Below are positions 1 to 8,509 of a stretch of 64,000 bases of DNA, piece after piece. The notes beneath the pieces were generated by a model. The model was given only the letters and a program-made list of their open reading frames with translations. It did not search any database and had not been told where the DNA came from. Position numbers and translations under genes: made by a program. Within the stretch, counting starts at the first letter, position 1. Every line of letters starts with the position of its first letter. The DNA is from Prevotella sp. (GTDB lineage: Bacteria > Bacteroidota > Bacteroidia > Bacteroidales > Dysgonomonadaceae): NCBI GenBank assembly GCA_031285625.1, contig JAITVV010000093.1:62001-126000 (forward strand), given 5' to 3'.

Positions 1-1815
1 AGTCTTACCAAAGCCAACATCTCCACATATAAGGCGGTCCATTGGTTTGCTGTTCTCCATATCATGCTTAACGTCTGCTGTGGCTTTTACCTGATCGGGA
101 GTATCTTCGTAGATAAATGATGCTTCAAGCTCATTCTGGAGGAAAGAGTCGGGAGAAAATGTAAAACCTTCTTCCTGACGGCGTTTAGCATATAATTGAA
201 TCAGATCCCGGGCAATATCTTTAACCTTACTTTTGGTCTTTTCCTTGATCTTATTCCATGCTCCGGTACCTAATTTATTTATACGTGGAGGTTCGCCTTC
301 TTTCCCCCTGTATTTCGATATTTTATGTAGAGAGTGAAGGGAAACGAAGATAACATCGTTATTGAGGTAAATTAGTTTTATTAATTCCTGCATCTTTCCA
401 TTCATATCGGAACGGACAAGGCCTCCGAACTGTCCCACACCATGATCTATATGTACAATATAATCCCCGATCTGGAATTGTTGTAATTCTTTTAACGATA
501 ATGCAAATTTACCGGAACGCACTCTGTCTGATTTCAGATTGTATTTGTGGTAACGGTCGAAAATCTGATGGTCTGTAAAACAACAGATTCTCAATGTTTC
601 ATCCAGAAAACCATCTGACAGTGTTCTCTCCACAGGTATAAAGTCTATATTATCTCCTCTGTCTTCAAATATAGATTGCAACCGTTTTTGCTGCTTTTCA
701 CTATCACTCAGGATATAGATTTTGTAATCTTTATCAATATATTTATGAAAAGTCTCACTGATCAGGTCGAAATTCTTGTGAAATGAAGGTTGTATATCTG
801 TCTTAAACTCAATTACAGCTTCAGAATGTATTTTATTTCCAAAATGAACATGCTTGAATGTAGATATTAGACTTTCGTATTCGCCTCTGGTTGTTAATTT
901 ATTCTGTATATCTTTCTCATATTCAGGATTATCTAGTATAGCAGAATCATTGTATATACTATCTACTTTGTCGCCTGCCCATACAAAATCTTTAAATGCA
1001 ATAACTGTATCCTGAGGAATTAGTTTTAAAAGAGAAGCTCGCTCCAGATTTGATTTTTGCATATCGGGAATTATTTGTATCTGTTGCAGTTTCTCTTTTG
1101 ATAGCTGAGTTTCTATATCAAAAGTGCGGATTGTGCTTACTTCATCGCCAAAAAAGTCGACACGGTATGGGAATTCACTCGAAAAAGAAAAAACATCCAG
1201 AATACTACCACGAATAGCATATTGTCCTGGTTCGTAAACATAATCTACATACTCAAAACCGAAGGTATCCAGCATTTCAGACACAAAATCCCTGTCAATT
1301 TCTTCATCAACAGACATTTGTATTGTATTCTTTTTCAGAACATCTTTAGCTACAGCCTTTTCGGCTAATGCTTCCGGATATGTTACAATAATAAGGTGCT
1401 TCTCCCGGATCTGTAACTGTCCCATTACTTCTGTACGAAGTATTTCATTAGCGGCATCTATCTGCCCGTATTTAATAGCTCTCTTGTATGCTGAAGGGAA
1501 AAATAAGACCTTATCAGAATCAAGGATCTGATTCAGATCATGATAAAAATAGCCGGCACTTTCCTGATCATTTAAAACAAATAATAGACAATTATCCGTT
1601 TTGTGAAATAATGCTGCGGCAAACATCGATGCAGCCGAGCCTTGCAATCCCTTTACATAAATGTTTTTATATTTGTCTAAAAGGCTTGTTACAGCTGTTA
1701 TATTTTTGTGAGTTTCAAAAACTTCTTGTAAAGCTGATAGTTTCAAAGCAGTAGTAATTATTAATTTGGGATGCAAAATTAATAAAAAGCTACAAATTAT
1801 GTGCCGTTTATGCAT
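1..1815 (-). CDS. mfd: Transcription-repair coupling factor Mfd (N-terminal part, runs off the window)
   Basis: Mfd is a DNA translocase that removes stalled RNA polymerase and recruits UvrA. The minus frame is open from 1815 to the window edge (605 codons). Its last residues, MDRLICGDVGFGKT (1-42), are the Walker A motif of the translocase domain. Just before it lies the CarD-like RNA polymerase interaction domain, with the motif HIDHGVGQFGGL (about 420-460). The N-terminal half is UvrB-like, including YVYEPGQYAIRGSILDVF (about 1195-1245). The start is uncertain: ATG at 1815 is in frame, but similarity to relatives (KLSALQEVFE...) would fit a TTG start at 1746. The C-terminal helicase and UvrA-binding regions lie outside the window. 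A dyad element lies upstream at 1878-1929. Confidence 0.93.
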   Translation of the reverse strand, partial: MHKRHIICSFLLILHPKLIITTALKLSALQEVFETHKNITAVTSLLDKYKNIYVKGLQGSAASMFAAALFHKTDNCLLFVLNDQESAGYFYHDLNQILDSDKVLFFPSAYKRAIKYGQIDAANEILRTEVMGQLQIREKHLIIVTYPEALAEKAVAKDVLKKNTIQMSVDEEIDRDFVSEMLDTFGFEYVDYVYEPGQYAIRGSILDVFSFSSEFPYRVDFFGDEVSTIRTFDIETQLSKEKLQQIQIIPDMQKSNLERASLLKLIPQDTVIAFKDFVWAGDKVDSIYNDSAILDNPEYEKDIQNKLTTRGEYESLISTFKHVHFGNKIHSEAVIEFKTDIQPSFHKNFDLISETFHKYIDKDYKIYILSDSEKQQKRLQSIFEDRGDNIDFIPVERTLSDGFLDETLRICCFTDHQIFDRYHKYNLKSDRVRSGKFALSLKELQQFQIGDYIVHIDHGVGQFGGLVRSDMNGKMQELIKLIYLNNDVIFVSLHSLHKISKYRGKEGEPPRINKLGTGAWNKIKEKTKSKVKDIARDLIQLYAKRRQEEGFTFSPDSFLQNELEASFIYEDTPDQVKATADVKHDMENSKPMDRLICGDVGFGKT

Positions 1816-1877
1816 ATATAAAAGTAACAATCTATTTATAATGCAAATATTTGTTGTACATTATCTTACAAACAAAA

Positions 1878-1929
1878 GGTGACAAAAGTGACATGTTTTT
1901 ACTATATTTTTCTTGTTACTTTTTTAGAT
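1878..1929. promoter_or_regulatory. Dyad element, copy 1 (upstream of mfd)
   Basis: GGTGACAAAAGTGACA (1878-1893) and TGTTACTTTTTTAGAT (1914-1929) face each other across a 20-bp AT-rich spacer. The same arms and spacing recur at 7620-7673 and 31797-31850. On the minus strand the arm nearest mfd reads TGTCACTTTTGTCACC and ends 62 bp before the ATG at 1815. It contains CACTTTTG, one base from the -7 promoter consensus TAnnTTTG. It may be an operator or part of a promoter; no binding protein is known to me. Confidence 0.55.
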
Positions 1930-2051
1930 ATTTTTGTTATATCAATGATCTTATTATAGATAATTATATACAGATAAATGAATATAGTTGGTAAAAGATA
2001 TTCTATTTACTTTATCAGTTTCCCCAACAACTTAAAAAAACGCTGATAAAA

Positions 2052-2081
2052 TTTGTTTTTAAAAAAAAGTTTATAACTTTG
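2052..2081 (+). promoter_or_regulatory. Promoter of the ilv operon
   Basis: TTTG (2052-2055) and TAACTTTG (2074-2081) match the Bacteroidetes -33/-7 consensus TTTG and TAnnTTTG, with an 18-bp spacer (usual about 19). Transcription should begin near 2088, just ahead of the leader peptide start at 2104, giving a leader of about 170 nt before ilvD. Confidence 0.7.
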
Positions 2082-2103
2082 TGATCACTTTTAAAGCGAA
2101 ATA

Positions 2104-2166
2104 ATGACAAATTGCTTTTTACATATCCTAAACCTCGTTATTCTCCTCGTCGGTCAGAGTAAATGA
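2104..2166 (+). CDS. ilv operon leader peptide (20 residues)
   Basis: A short ORF lies between the ilv promoter and the attenuator. It reads MTNCFLHILNLVILLVGQSK and stops at TGA (2164-2166). Nine of 20 residues are Leu, Ile or Val, and seven of them fall in codons 9-16, the composition expected of a leader peptide that senses charged tRNA-Leu, -Ile and -Val. Its stop codon lies inside the 5' arm of the antiterminator (2162-2172). A ribosome that finishes the peptide would therefore cover that arm, while one stalled at the Leu/Val codons (2134-2151) would leave it free. No similarity search was possible; the call rests on composition, position and the overlapping RNA structure. Confidence 0.85.
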   Translation: MTNCFLHILNLVILLVGQSK

Positions 2167-2242
2167 GAAAGGTATGTATATTAGTTTGATAATATAAGGA
2201 ATCAATATAGCCTTTCTCATTCGTGGGAAAGGTTTTTTTTTT
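2162..2242 (+). terminator. Transcription attenuator of the ilv operon
   Basis: Two exclusive structures can be drawn. The antiterminator pairs AATGAGAAAGG (2162-2172) with CCTTTCTCATT (2211-2221), 11 bp without mismatch. The terminator pairs CCTTTCTCA (2211-2219) with TGGGAAAGG (2224-2232), nine pairs including one G-U, closed by a TTCG tetraloop (2220-2223) and followed by ten T (2233-2242). Both use 2211-2219. A weaker protector pairing, TTCTC (2141-2145, within the leader Ile-Leu codons) with GAGAA (2165-2169), completes the classical 1:2, 2:3, 3:4 scheme. ilvD begins 15 nt after the T run. Confidence 0.87.
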
Positions 2243-2257
2243 AATAGTTATATCGTT

Positions 2258-4087
2258 ATGGGATTTGAATTAAGAAGTTCGACCAGTACACAAGGTAGGC
2301 GTATGGCCGGAGCCAGAGCTCTTTGGAGAGCTAATGGAATGAAAGAAGAACAAATGGGCAAACCTCTTATTGCCATCGTGAACTCATTTACTCAGTTTGT
2401 TCCCGGGCATGTCCATTTGCATGAGATTGGCCAGAAAGTAAAGGCTGAGATCGAAGCGCTTGGTTGTTTTGCAGCCGAATTTAATACCATAGCCATTGAC
2501 GATGGTATTGCCATGGGGCACGACGGAATGCTGTATTCGCTCCCTTCTCGCGATCTGATTGCCGATAGTGTAGAATATATGGTAAATGCCCACAAAGCCG
2601 ATGCTATGATCTGTATCAGTAATTGCGATAAAATCACTCCAGGCATGCTAATGGCAGCTATGAGGCTGAATATACCTACTATATTTGTTTCAGGTGGGCC
2701 AATGGAAGCGGGTGAACTTGGCGACCAGCACCTAGACCTGATAGATGCAATGACTAAGGCTGCTGATGATACGGTTTCGGATAAAGAAGTAAATGCTATT
2801 GAACGTGCGGCTTGCCCTACTTGCGGCTCTTGTTCCGGTATGTTTACAGCCAATTCGATGAACTGCCTGAATGAAGCAATAGGTCTGGCATTGTCGGGTA
2901 ATGGTACTATTGTAGCTACTCACGCCAACCGTCTTAAACTGTTTCAGGATGCTGCAAAACAGATCGTTGAAAATGCTTACCGTTACTACCGGGATGGAGA
3001 CAAATCTGTGTTACCTCGCAATATTGCTTCCAAAACAGCTTTTCTGAATGCTATGACATTAGATATTGCAATGGGGGGATCTACAAATACAATTCTTCAC
3101 CTCTTAGCTATTGCACAGGAAGGTGAAGTTGATTTTACTATGCAGGATATAGATAAACTTTCCCGCAAAACTCCTTGTCTTTGCAAGGTAGCACCAAATA
3201 CTCAGAAATATCATATTCAGGATGTAAACCGCGCCGGAGGTATTCTGGGCTTAATGAACGAACTGGACAAAGGAAACTTAATCGATACTAGTGTGTCGAG
3301 GGTTGACGGAATGACGCTTTCACAAGCAATTGATAAGTATGATATTACAAAAAGCAATCCGCAGAAAGAAGCAGAAACCCTCTATAAATCGGCTCCCGGA
3401 AATAGATTTAATCTTGTGATGGGATCACAGAATAATTATTATCCGGCTTTGGATATAGACCGGACAGGTGGCTGTATACGTGATATGGAGCATGCATATA
3501 CCAAAGATGGTGGTTTGGCTATCTTGAAAGGCAATATAGCCCTTAATGGTTGTGTTGTGAAAACTGCCGGAGTAGACGAAAGTATTTTCAAATTTTCAGG
3601 AAAAGCTAAAGTATTCCATTCTCAGGAGGATGCGTGCGAGGGTATCTTGAAAGACAAAGTAGTTGCAGGAGATGTAGTGGTAATTATCTATGAAGGTCCT
3701 AAAGGAGGTCCCGGTATGCAGGAAATGCTTTATCCCACTTCTTACATAAAATCAAAACATCTGGGTAAAGAATGTGCTTTGATCACAGATGGACGCTTTT
3801 CAGGTGGGACATCAGGCCTGTCAATAGGCCATGTATCGCCGGAAGCAGCATCAGGTGGAGCTATAGGGCTAATCAAGGATGGTGATATTATTGAAATAGA
3901 TATTCCGAATCGCTCCATCAATGTAAAAATATCCGATACAGAATTAGAAGCCCGTCGTCAGCAAGAATTAGCTAAAGGTAAAGATGCTTTTAAACCTAAC
4001 CGTAACCGTACAGTATCCAAGGCATTACGTGCTTATGCCAGTATGGTTAGTTCAGCCGACTTGGGAGGAATCAGAATTATAGAATAA
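2258..4087 (+). CDS. ilvD: Dihydroxy-acid dehydratase
   Basis: IlvD dehydrates 2,3-dihydroxy-isovalerate and 2,3-dihydroxy-3-methylvalerate to the 2-keto acid precursors of valine and isoleucine, in the cytoplasm. At 609 residues it is full length. The iron-sulfur and metal motifs are visible: [13 protein letters not shown] (about 120-132), [19 protein letters not shown] (about 188-206) and GGSTNT (about 273-278), with the C-terminal [10 protein letters not shown]. It is the first structural gene of the operon; ATG follows the attenuator T run by 15 nt. A 12-nt gap leads to the next gene, so transcription is likely continuous. Confidence 0.98.
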   Translation: MGFELRSSTSTQGRRMAGARALWRANGMKEEQMGKPLIAIVNSFTQFVPGHVHLHEIGQKVKAEIEALGCFAAEFNTIAIDDGIAMGHDGMLYSLPSRDLIADSVEYMVNAHKADAMICISNCDKITPGMLMAAMRLNIPTIFVSGGPMEAGELGDQHLDLIDAMTKAADDTVSDKEVNAIERAACPTCGSCSGMFTANSMNCLNEAIGLALSGNGTIVATHANRLKLFQDAAKQIVENAYRYYRDGDKSVLPRNIASKTAFLNAMTLDIAMGGSTNTILHLLAIAQEGEVDFTMQDIDKLSRKTPCLCKVAPNTQKYHIQDVNRAGGILGLMNELDKGNLIDTSVSRVDGMTLSQAIDKYDITKSNPQKEAETLYKSAPGNRFNLVMGSQNNYYPALDIDRTGGCIRDMEHAYTKDGGLAILKGNIALNGCVVKTAGVDESIFKFSGKAKVFHSQEDACEGILKDKVVAGDVVVIIYEGPKGGPGMQEMLYPTSYIKSKHLGKECALITDGRFSGGTSGLSIGHVSPEAASGGAIGLIKDGDIIEIDIPNRSINVKISDTELEARRQQELAKGKDAFKPNRNRTVSKALRAYASMVSSADLGGIRIIE

Positions 4088-4098
4088 ACAGACAAACT

Positions 4099-4638
4099 AT
4101 GCAAGAAAACGAACAAAGTCAAAACTTATCAATAGAAAATATTGATGAAATTGTAGATGAAAGTTTATATTACAGGACTTTCTTTAATAAGGATCCCGAT
4201 TATTATATTGAGCGCTATGAAAAAATTACAGCAGGGCAAAATGTTGTTTTTAATGGTTATGCTTTTTTCTTTGGTTTCCTATGGCTTGCATATCGCAAAA
4301 TGTATGTAGAAATCTTAGCATTGATTGCTATAATGGCTACTATTGACTGTATCTTCATCTTTGCACTTGAGATAGACAATTCGGGTTTGGATAGGGTGAT
4401 CAATATTATTTGGGCAGTTACTATAGGCTGTTTTGCAAACTTGTTCTATATAATGAAAGCAAAACGTACAATACAAAAGGCAAAAGAAGCATATAATAAT
4501 ACAGGAGATCAATTAGATTATATAGAAAAAACTGGAGGTGTTTCTGTTATAGCACCTATTGTGACAGGAATCTTTTTCATTGGATTAATGGTCGGCGGAC
4601 TATTGCTAAGTGAATATGCCGAAAGTTTTTATTACTAA
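4099..4638 (+). CDS. Small membrane protein, DUF2628-like
   Basis: The function is unknown. The 179-residue protein has a polar N-terminus (residues 1-50), then the segment FFFGFLWLAYRKMYVEILALIAIMAT, whose aromatic run followed by YRKM resembles DUF2628-type membrane proteins, and two or three further hydrophobic segments (about 95-113 and 148-172). It lies between ilvD and ilvB with gaps of 11 and 29 nt on the same strand, so it is probably co-transcribed and under the same attenuator. Such a gene is not part of the usual ilv gene set; a later insertion into the operon is likely. Confidence 0.75.
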   Translation: MQENEQSQNLSIENIDEIVDESLYYRTFFNKDPDYYIERYEKITAGQNVVFNGYAFFFGFLWLAYRKMYVEILALIAIMATIDCIFIFALEIDNSGLDRVINIIWAVTIGCFANLFYIMKAKRTIQKAKEAYNNTGDQLDYIEKTGGVSVIAPIVTGIFFIGLMVGGLLLSEYAESFYY

Positions 4639-4667
4639 AAATATTTAAGCCACAATATTATATAAAT

Positions 4668-6365
4668 ATGGAAAATAAAACAACAGGACGCGAGGCTCTA
4701 ATCAAGGCATTACTTGATGAAGGTGTTGAAACGATTTTCGGGTACCCGGGTGGTCAGATAATACCTGTATTCGATGCGTTATATGATTATAAAGATAAAA
4801 TCAACCATATTCTCGTCAGGCACGAACAAGGTGCTACACATGCGGCACAAGGATATGCACGCACATCGGGTAAAGTTGGGGTGGCACTTGTGACTTCCGG
4901 TCCTGGGGCTACCAATACGATAACAGGTATAGCTGATGCTATGCTGGATAGTACACCTATTGTTGTAATATCGGGGCAGGTACCTACATCCTTGTTGGGT
5001 AGCGATGCTTTTCAGGAAGCCGATGTTGTGGGCATTACCCAACCTATATCAAAATGGTCTTATCAGATACGTAAGGCCGAGGATATTCCATGGGCCATTG
5101 CAAGGGCTTTCTATATCGCTTCCACAGGCCGCCCCGGTCCAGTAGTTATAGATATTACGAAAGATGCACAAAATGGTTTTTTGGATTATCAGTATAAAAA
5201 AGAAACTTACATTCGTAGCTATCAACCTAAACCTGATGTAAAACCTAATGAGATAGAAACTGCTGCAGAGATAATAAATAATGCAAAGAAACCGTTGGCT
5301 CTGGTAGGACAGGGAGTTATTCTGGGTAGTGCCGAGAAAGAACTATTAGCCTTCCTGGAAAAGGCCGGTATTCCTGCTGCATCTACTGTTCTGGGCCTAT
5401 CGGCAATACCAACCGATCATCCATTACAGATAGGGATGCTGGGTATGCATGGAAATATTGGTCCGAACCTAAAGACAAATGAATGTGATGTACTTATAGG
5501 TATAGGCATGCGTTTCGATGATCGTGTTACCGGAGATCTGAATACTTATGCCAAACAAGCCAAAATAATTCATTTTGACATAGATAAAGCTGAGATAAAT
5601 AAGAATGTACCTGTTACAGCACGCGTACTTGGTGATGTGAAAGAAACTCTGCCAAAAGTAACAGAGTTACTTAAACCTGCTAACCGTCCGGAATGGCTTG
5701 ATGAATTTAAGGCTTGCTACAAGAGGGAGTATGATGCTGTCATTGAAAGTGAGCTATACTCAACATCGGGGCAATTAAAGATGGGTGAGGTCATCAATAA
5801 AGTATCTGAAGCTACTCGGAATAAGGCTGTATTAGTTACAGATGTAGGCCAGCACCAAATGATGGCTGTACGATACTTCAAATATAGTCAGAGCCGTAGT
5901 GTAGTCACCTCCGGAGGATTAGGCACTATGGGATATGGGCTTCCAGCTGCGATTGGCGCTAAATATGGAACGCCTGACCGTACAGTATGTTTGTTTGTAG
6001 GCGATGGTGGCATTCAAATGACAATACAGGAATTAGGTACAATTATGCAATATGATGTAGATGTTAAAATAATCCTGTTGAATAATCATTTTCTGGGAAT
6101 GGTGCGCCAATGGCAAGAACTGTTCTTTAATGAACGCTACTCCGAAACAATAATGAAAAACCCTGATTTTGTAAAAATTGGAGAGGCATATAATATCCCG
6201 TCACGAAAAGTTGAAACCCGGGAAGAACTGGATCAGGCAATTGCGGATATGATTAATCATAAAGGAGCTTTCCTGTTGGATGTACAGGTTGAGACAAAAG
6301 GGATGGTATACCCTATGGTTCCGGCAGGTGCATCTGTGACGAATATATTATTGGGGGATGAGTAA
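4668..6365 (+). CDS. ilvB: Acetolactate synthase, large subunit
   Basis: A thiamine-diphosphate enzyme that condenses two pyruvates to acetolactate, or pyruvate with 2-oxobutyrate to acetohydroxybutyrate. The 565-residue length is standard. The catalytic glutamate lies in VRHEQGATHAAQGYAR (about 50-65), and the ThDP/Mg motif GDGGIQMTIQELGTI (about 446-460) is followed by LLNNHFLGMVRQWQELFF. The small subunit IlvN follows one gene later. The stop codon overlaps the start of the next gene by 8 nt (6358-6365), which suggests translational coupling to the inserted lipoprotein gene. Confidence 0.97.
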   Translation: MENKTTGREALIKALLDEGVETIFGYPGGQIIPVFDALYDYKDKINHILVRHEQGATHAAQGYARTSGKVGVALVTSGPGATNTITGIADAMLDSTPIVVISGQVPTSLLGSDAFQEADVVGITQPISKWSYQIRKAEDIPWAIARAFYIASTGRPGPVVIDITKDAQNGFLDYQYKKETYIRSYQPKPDVKPNEIETAAEIINNAKKPLALVGQGVILGSAEKELLAFLEKAGIPAASTVLGLSAIPTDHPLQIGMLGMHGNIGPNLKTNECDVLIGIGMRFDDRVTGDLNTYAKQAKIIHFDIDKAEINKNVPVTARVLGDVKETLPKVTELLKPANRPEWLDEFKACYKREYDAVIESELYSTSGQLKMGEVINKVSEATRNKAVLVTDVGQHQMMAVRYFKYSQSRSVVTSGGLGTMGYGLPAAIGAKYGTPDRTVCLFVGDGGIQMTIQELGTIMQYDVDVKIILLNNHFLGMVRQWQELFFNERYSETIMKNPDFVKIGEAYNIPSRKVETREELDQAIADMINHKGAFLLDVQVETKGMVYPMVPAGASVTNILLGDE

Positions 6366-6978
6366 ATTGAAATGGTATTGCCTAAGTATAATATTAGTAT
6401 CTTTGTTTTCATCATGTAAACAAAGAGATAATAAAAATTATGCTACCATTTCAGATACTATAAATCAGTTTACAGATACATTGAAGGAAATGCATGTATA
6501 TAAAGTTGCTTCACCGCTTGAAGCAGACGATTTTCCTCAATTTGTATTTAAAAGCGATTATACAGATAAGGGATATAATAGTGACAGCTTAACTAAAATC
6601 GTAATATACAACAAAGGCGTTGTGGTACAGATGTTAGATAATCTACATGCTTTCCCTGGTCAAAATAAAATTTATCTGGAGGATATTAATTTTGACGGAT
6701 ATCCGGACCTTGCTCTTGATACACAATGGTTAGCCCGTGGTGGGATATATAAATATTGGCTTTATAATGCAGACAAAGAAAAGTTTGAGCACACCAATAT
6801 TTTGGATAGCATTTATTATTCATGTGATGATAAGGAAATAGATTATAAAAACAAGACTGTTACCATAACACAACCTAATGGCTATAATTCATATTTAACA
6901 GAAATATATCGCTGGGAAGATAATAAATATTCTTTAGTAGAATCTGGTACATTTGAGATTGATGAAGATGGTGAATAA
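6358..6978 (+). CDS. Hypothetical lipoprotein inside the ilv operon
   Basis: The protein has 206 residues with a lipoprotein signal (lipobox LFSSC, Cys about residue 20), so it is probably anchored in an envelope membrane. The segment DINFDGYPDLALDTQW resembles the calcium-binding FG-GAP/XAC2610-type motif, in which a structure or tool result is described as a field of aspartates. Function unknown. Its ATG lies inside the last codons of ilvB (8-nt overlap, different frame), and ilvN starts 17 nt after its stop. An envelope lipoprotein between the two acetolactate synthase subunit genes is unusual. Confidence 0.8.
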   Translation: MSKLKWYCLSIILVSLFSSCKQRDNKNYATISDTINQFTDTLKEMHVYKVASPLEADDFPQFVFKSDYTDKGYNSDSLTKIVIYNKGVVVQMLDNLHAFPGQNKIYLEDINFDGYPDLALDTQWLARGGIYKYWLYNADKEKFEHTNILDSIYYSCDDKEIDYKNKTVTITQPNGYNSYLTEIYRWEDNKYSLVESGTFEIDEDGE

Positions 6979-6995
6979 CATTAATAAAAAAAATT

Positions 6996-7550
6996 ATGCA
7001 AGATAAAACATTATATACCATAACTATATTTTCTGAAAATACAGTTGGTCTTTTAAGCCAGGTAACGAGTGTATTTGTTCGTCGCCAATTAAACATCGAA
7101 ACTCTTTCTGTTTCTGCTTCGGCGCTGGAAGGAATACATAAATTTACAATCACTGTATTTTGTGACGAAGAGGTTATCAAGAAAGTTGTACTACAGATAG
7201 ATAAACGTGTAGATGTGCTTAAAGCATATTATAATACAAATGAAGAACTTATCCATCAGGAAATTGCTCTTTATAAATTATCTACATCAGATTTCTTAAA
7301 GATAGAATCAGTAGAAGAACTTATAAGAAAGCATAATGCGCGTATACTGGATATCAATGAAAATAGTGTGGTACTTCAAAAAACAGGACATTATCAGGAA
7401 ACGCAAGACTTGTTTGAAGAACTAAGTAAGACAATCGGAGTCCTGCAATTTATACGCTCAGGACGAATTGCAATTACAAAATCTAAAATTGAAAGGTTGA
7501 GTGATATGCTTACTAAGTTGGACGAAAAGCATAAAGGCAGTACAAAGTAA
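6996..7550 (+). CDS. ilvN: Acetolactate synthase, small regulatory subunit
   Basis: The regulatory subunit activates IlvB and confers feedback inhibition by valine. An N-terminal ACT domain is clear (YTITIFSENTVGLLSQVTSVF, then RRQLNIETLSVS, residues 6-40) and is followed by the C-terminal domain of the family (IRSGRIAITKS near 150). At 184 residues it is of the usual size. It is 17 nt downstream of the inserted lipoprotein gene and 174 nt upstream of the thioesterase gene; that gap carries dyad element copy 2 and a possible second promoter, so the operon may be divided here. Confidence 0.95.
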   Translation: MQDKTLYTITIFSENTVGLLSQVTSVFVRRQLNIETLSVSASALEGIHKFTITVFCDEEVIKKVVLQIDKRVDVLKAYYNTNEELIHQEIALYKLSTSDFLKIESVEELIRKHNARILDINENSVVLQKTGHYQETQDLFEELSKTIGVLQFIRSGRIAITKSKIERLSDMLTKLDEKHKGSTK

Positions 7551-7619
7551 TAAACAGAATGTAATGTAATAATATTTCAATATAATTATCTGTATACAAA
7601 TAGTTTAAAATAATACTCG

Positions 7620-7673
7620 GGTAAGAAAAAGTTACAATCAAAAAGATGTATAAAAACTGTTACTTTTGTCACC
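7620..7673. promoter_or_regulatory. Dyad element, copy 2, with possible promoter (upstream of the thioesterase gene)
   Basis: GGTAAGAAAAAGTTACA (7620-7636) and TGTTACTTTTGTCACC (7658-7673) face each other over a 21-bp spacer, as in the copies at 1878 and 31797. The 3' arm contains TACTTTTG (7661-7668), an exact TAnnTTTG -7 box; the 5' arm would then occupy the -33 region. The start codon of the thioesterase gene is 51 bp downstream. The element could be an internal promoter for the thioesterase and ilvC, or an operator covering it. Confidence 0.6.
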
Positions 7674-7724
7674 TTTTGAGTGTATTTATCTGGAAATTAA
7701 TTAATTAAAAAAGTAACATTTTAG

Positions 7725-8462
7725 ATGGTTGCACCTATAGGAAGATACGAATTTACGATCGATGCATACTTAACTGATTTCAGAGGTAAAGCGACATTGC
7801 CGATGATTGGTGGATTTATGCTGCAAGCCGCAACTAAACATGCTGATGAGCGCGGGTTTGGATATTCATCAATGACTTCACAACAACGTGTCTGGGTCTT
7901 GTCCCGTATGGCTATTGAAGTATTCGAATATCCTAAAAATGATACTGTAATGACCATCAATACTTGGATTGTCAGCGTAAACCGCTTATTCACCGAGCGT
8001 CATTTCTCATTTGAGGATAGTGATGGTAACATAATCGGATTTGCCAGATCCTTATGGGCATCCATAGATTTGGAAACCCGTAGACCAACTAATTTGCTGG
8101 AACTATATGGACTATCAGATTATATTCATGCAAATCAAGAATGCCTGATAGAAGGAATGACTAAAATTCCGGCATTGAAGGATAATTATGAACTGGCTTC
8201 TGAGTTTGTTGTAAAATATAGTGATGTAGACATAAACAAGCACCTGAACAGTATGAAATATATTGAACATTTTGTAGATGTATTTGATATCGAAATGTTC
8301 AGAGATAAAGAAATCAAGCGTATCGAGGTTAATTATATTGCAGAAGGGCAATATGGAGCAAAACTCGATATATTGAAAAGGGAAGAAGAAAACTCCAGTT
8401 TTATATTGGAGATGAAAGACGGAGAAACAAATGTTTGTTCTACCCGTATCACATGGAAATAA
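7725..8462 (+). CDS. Acyl-ACP thioesterase (FatA/FatB family)
   Basis: The enzyme releases fatty acids from acyl carrier protein. The 245-residue protein has two hot-dog domains; the catalytic loop is visible in the second, DVDINKHLNSMKYIEH (about 167-182), with the Asn, His and Asn expected in the acyl-ACP thioesterase family. It sits between ilvN and ilvC, which is the common arrangement in Bacteroidales. The context suggests a link between branched-chain keto acids and branched fatty acids, but that is inference. The gene has its own upstream dyad and -7 box and is 47 nt from ilvC. Confidence 0.9.
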   Translation: MVAPIGRYEFTIDAYLTDFRGKATLPMIGGFMLQAATKHADERGFGYSSMTSQQRVWVLSRMAIEVFEYPKNDTVMTINTWIVSVNRLFTERHFSFEDSDGNIIGFARSLWASIDLETRRPTNLLELYGLSDYIHANQECLIEGMTKIPALKDNYELASEFVVKYSDVDINKHLNSMKYIEHFVDVFDIEMFRDKEIKRIEVNYIAEGQYGAKLDILKREEENSSFILEMKDGETNVCSTRITWK

Positions 8463-8509
8463 CAATCACAATATTTTGATTTTTAATTTAATAAAAACAT
8501 TTACTAAAA

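Noticed and set aside
2392-2853. Minus-strand ORF opposite ilvD (153 codons)
   Set aside because: It lies wholly within ilvD in another frame and reads like a shadow of its conserved sequence; no family or promoter.
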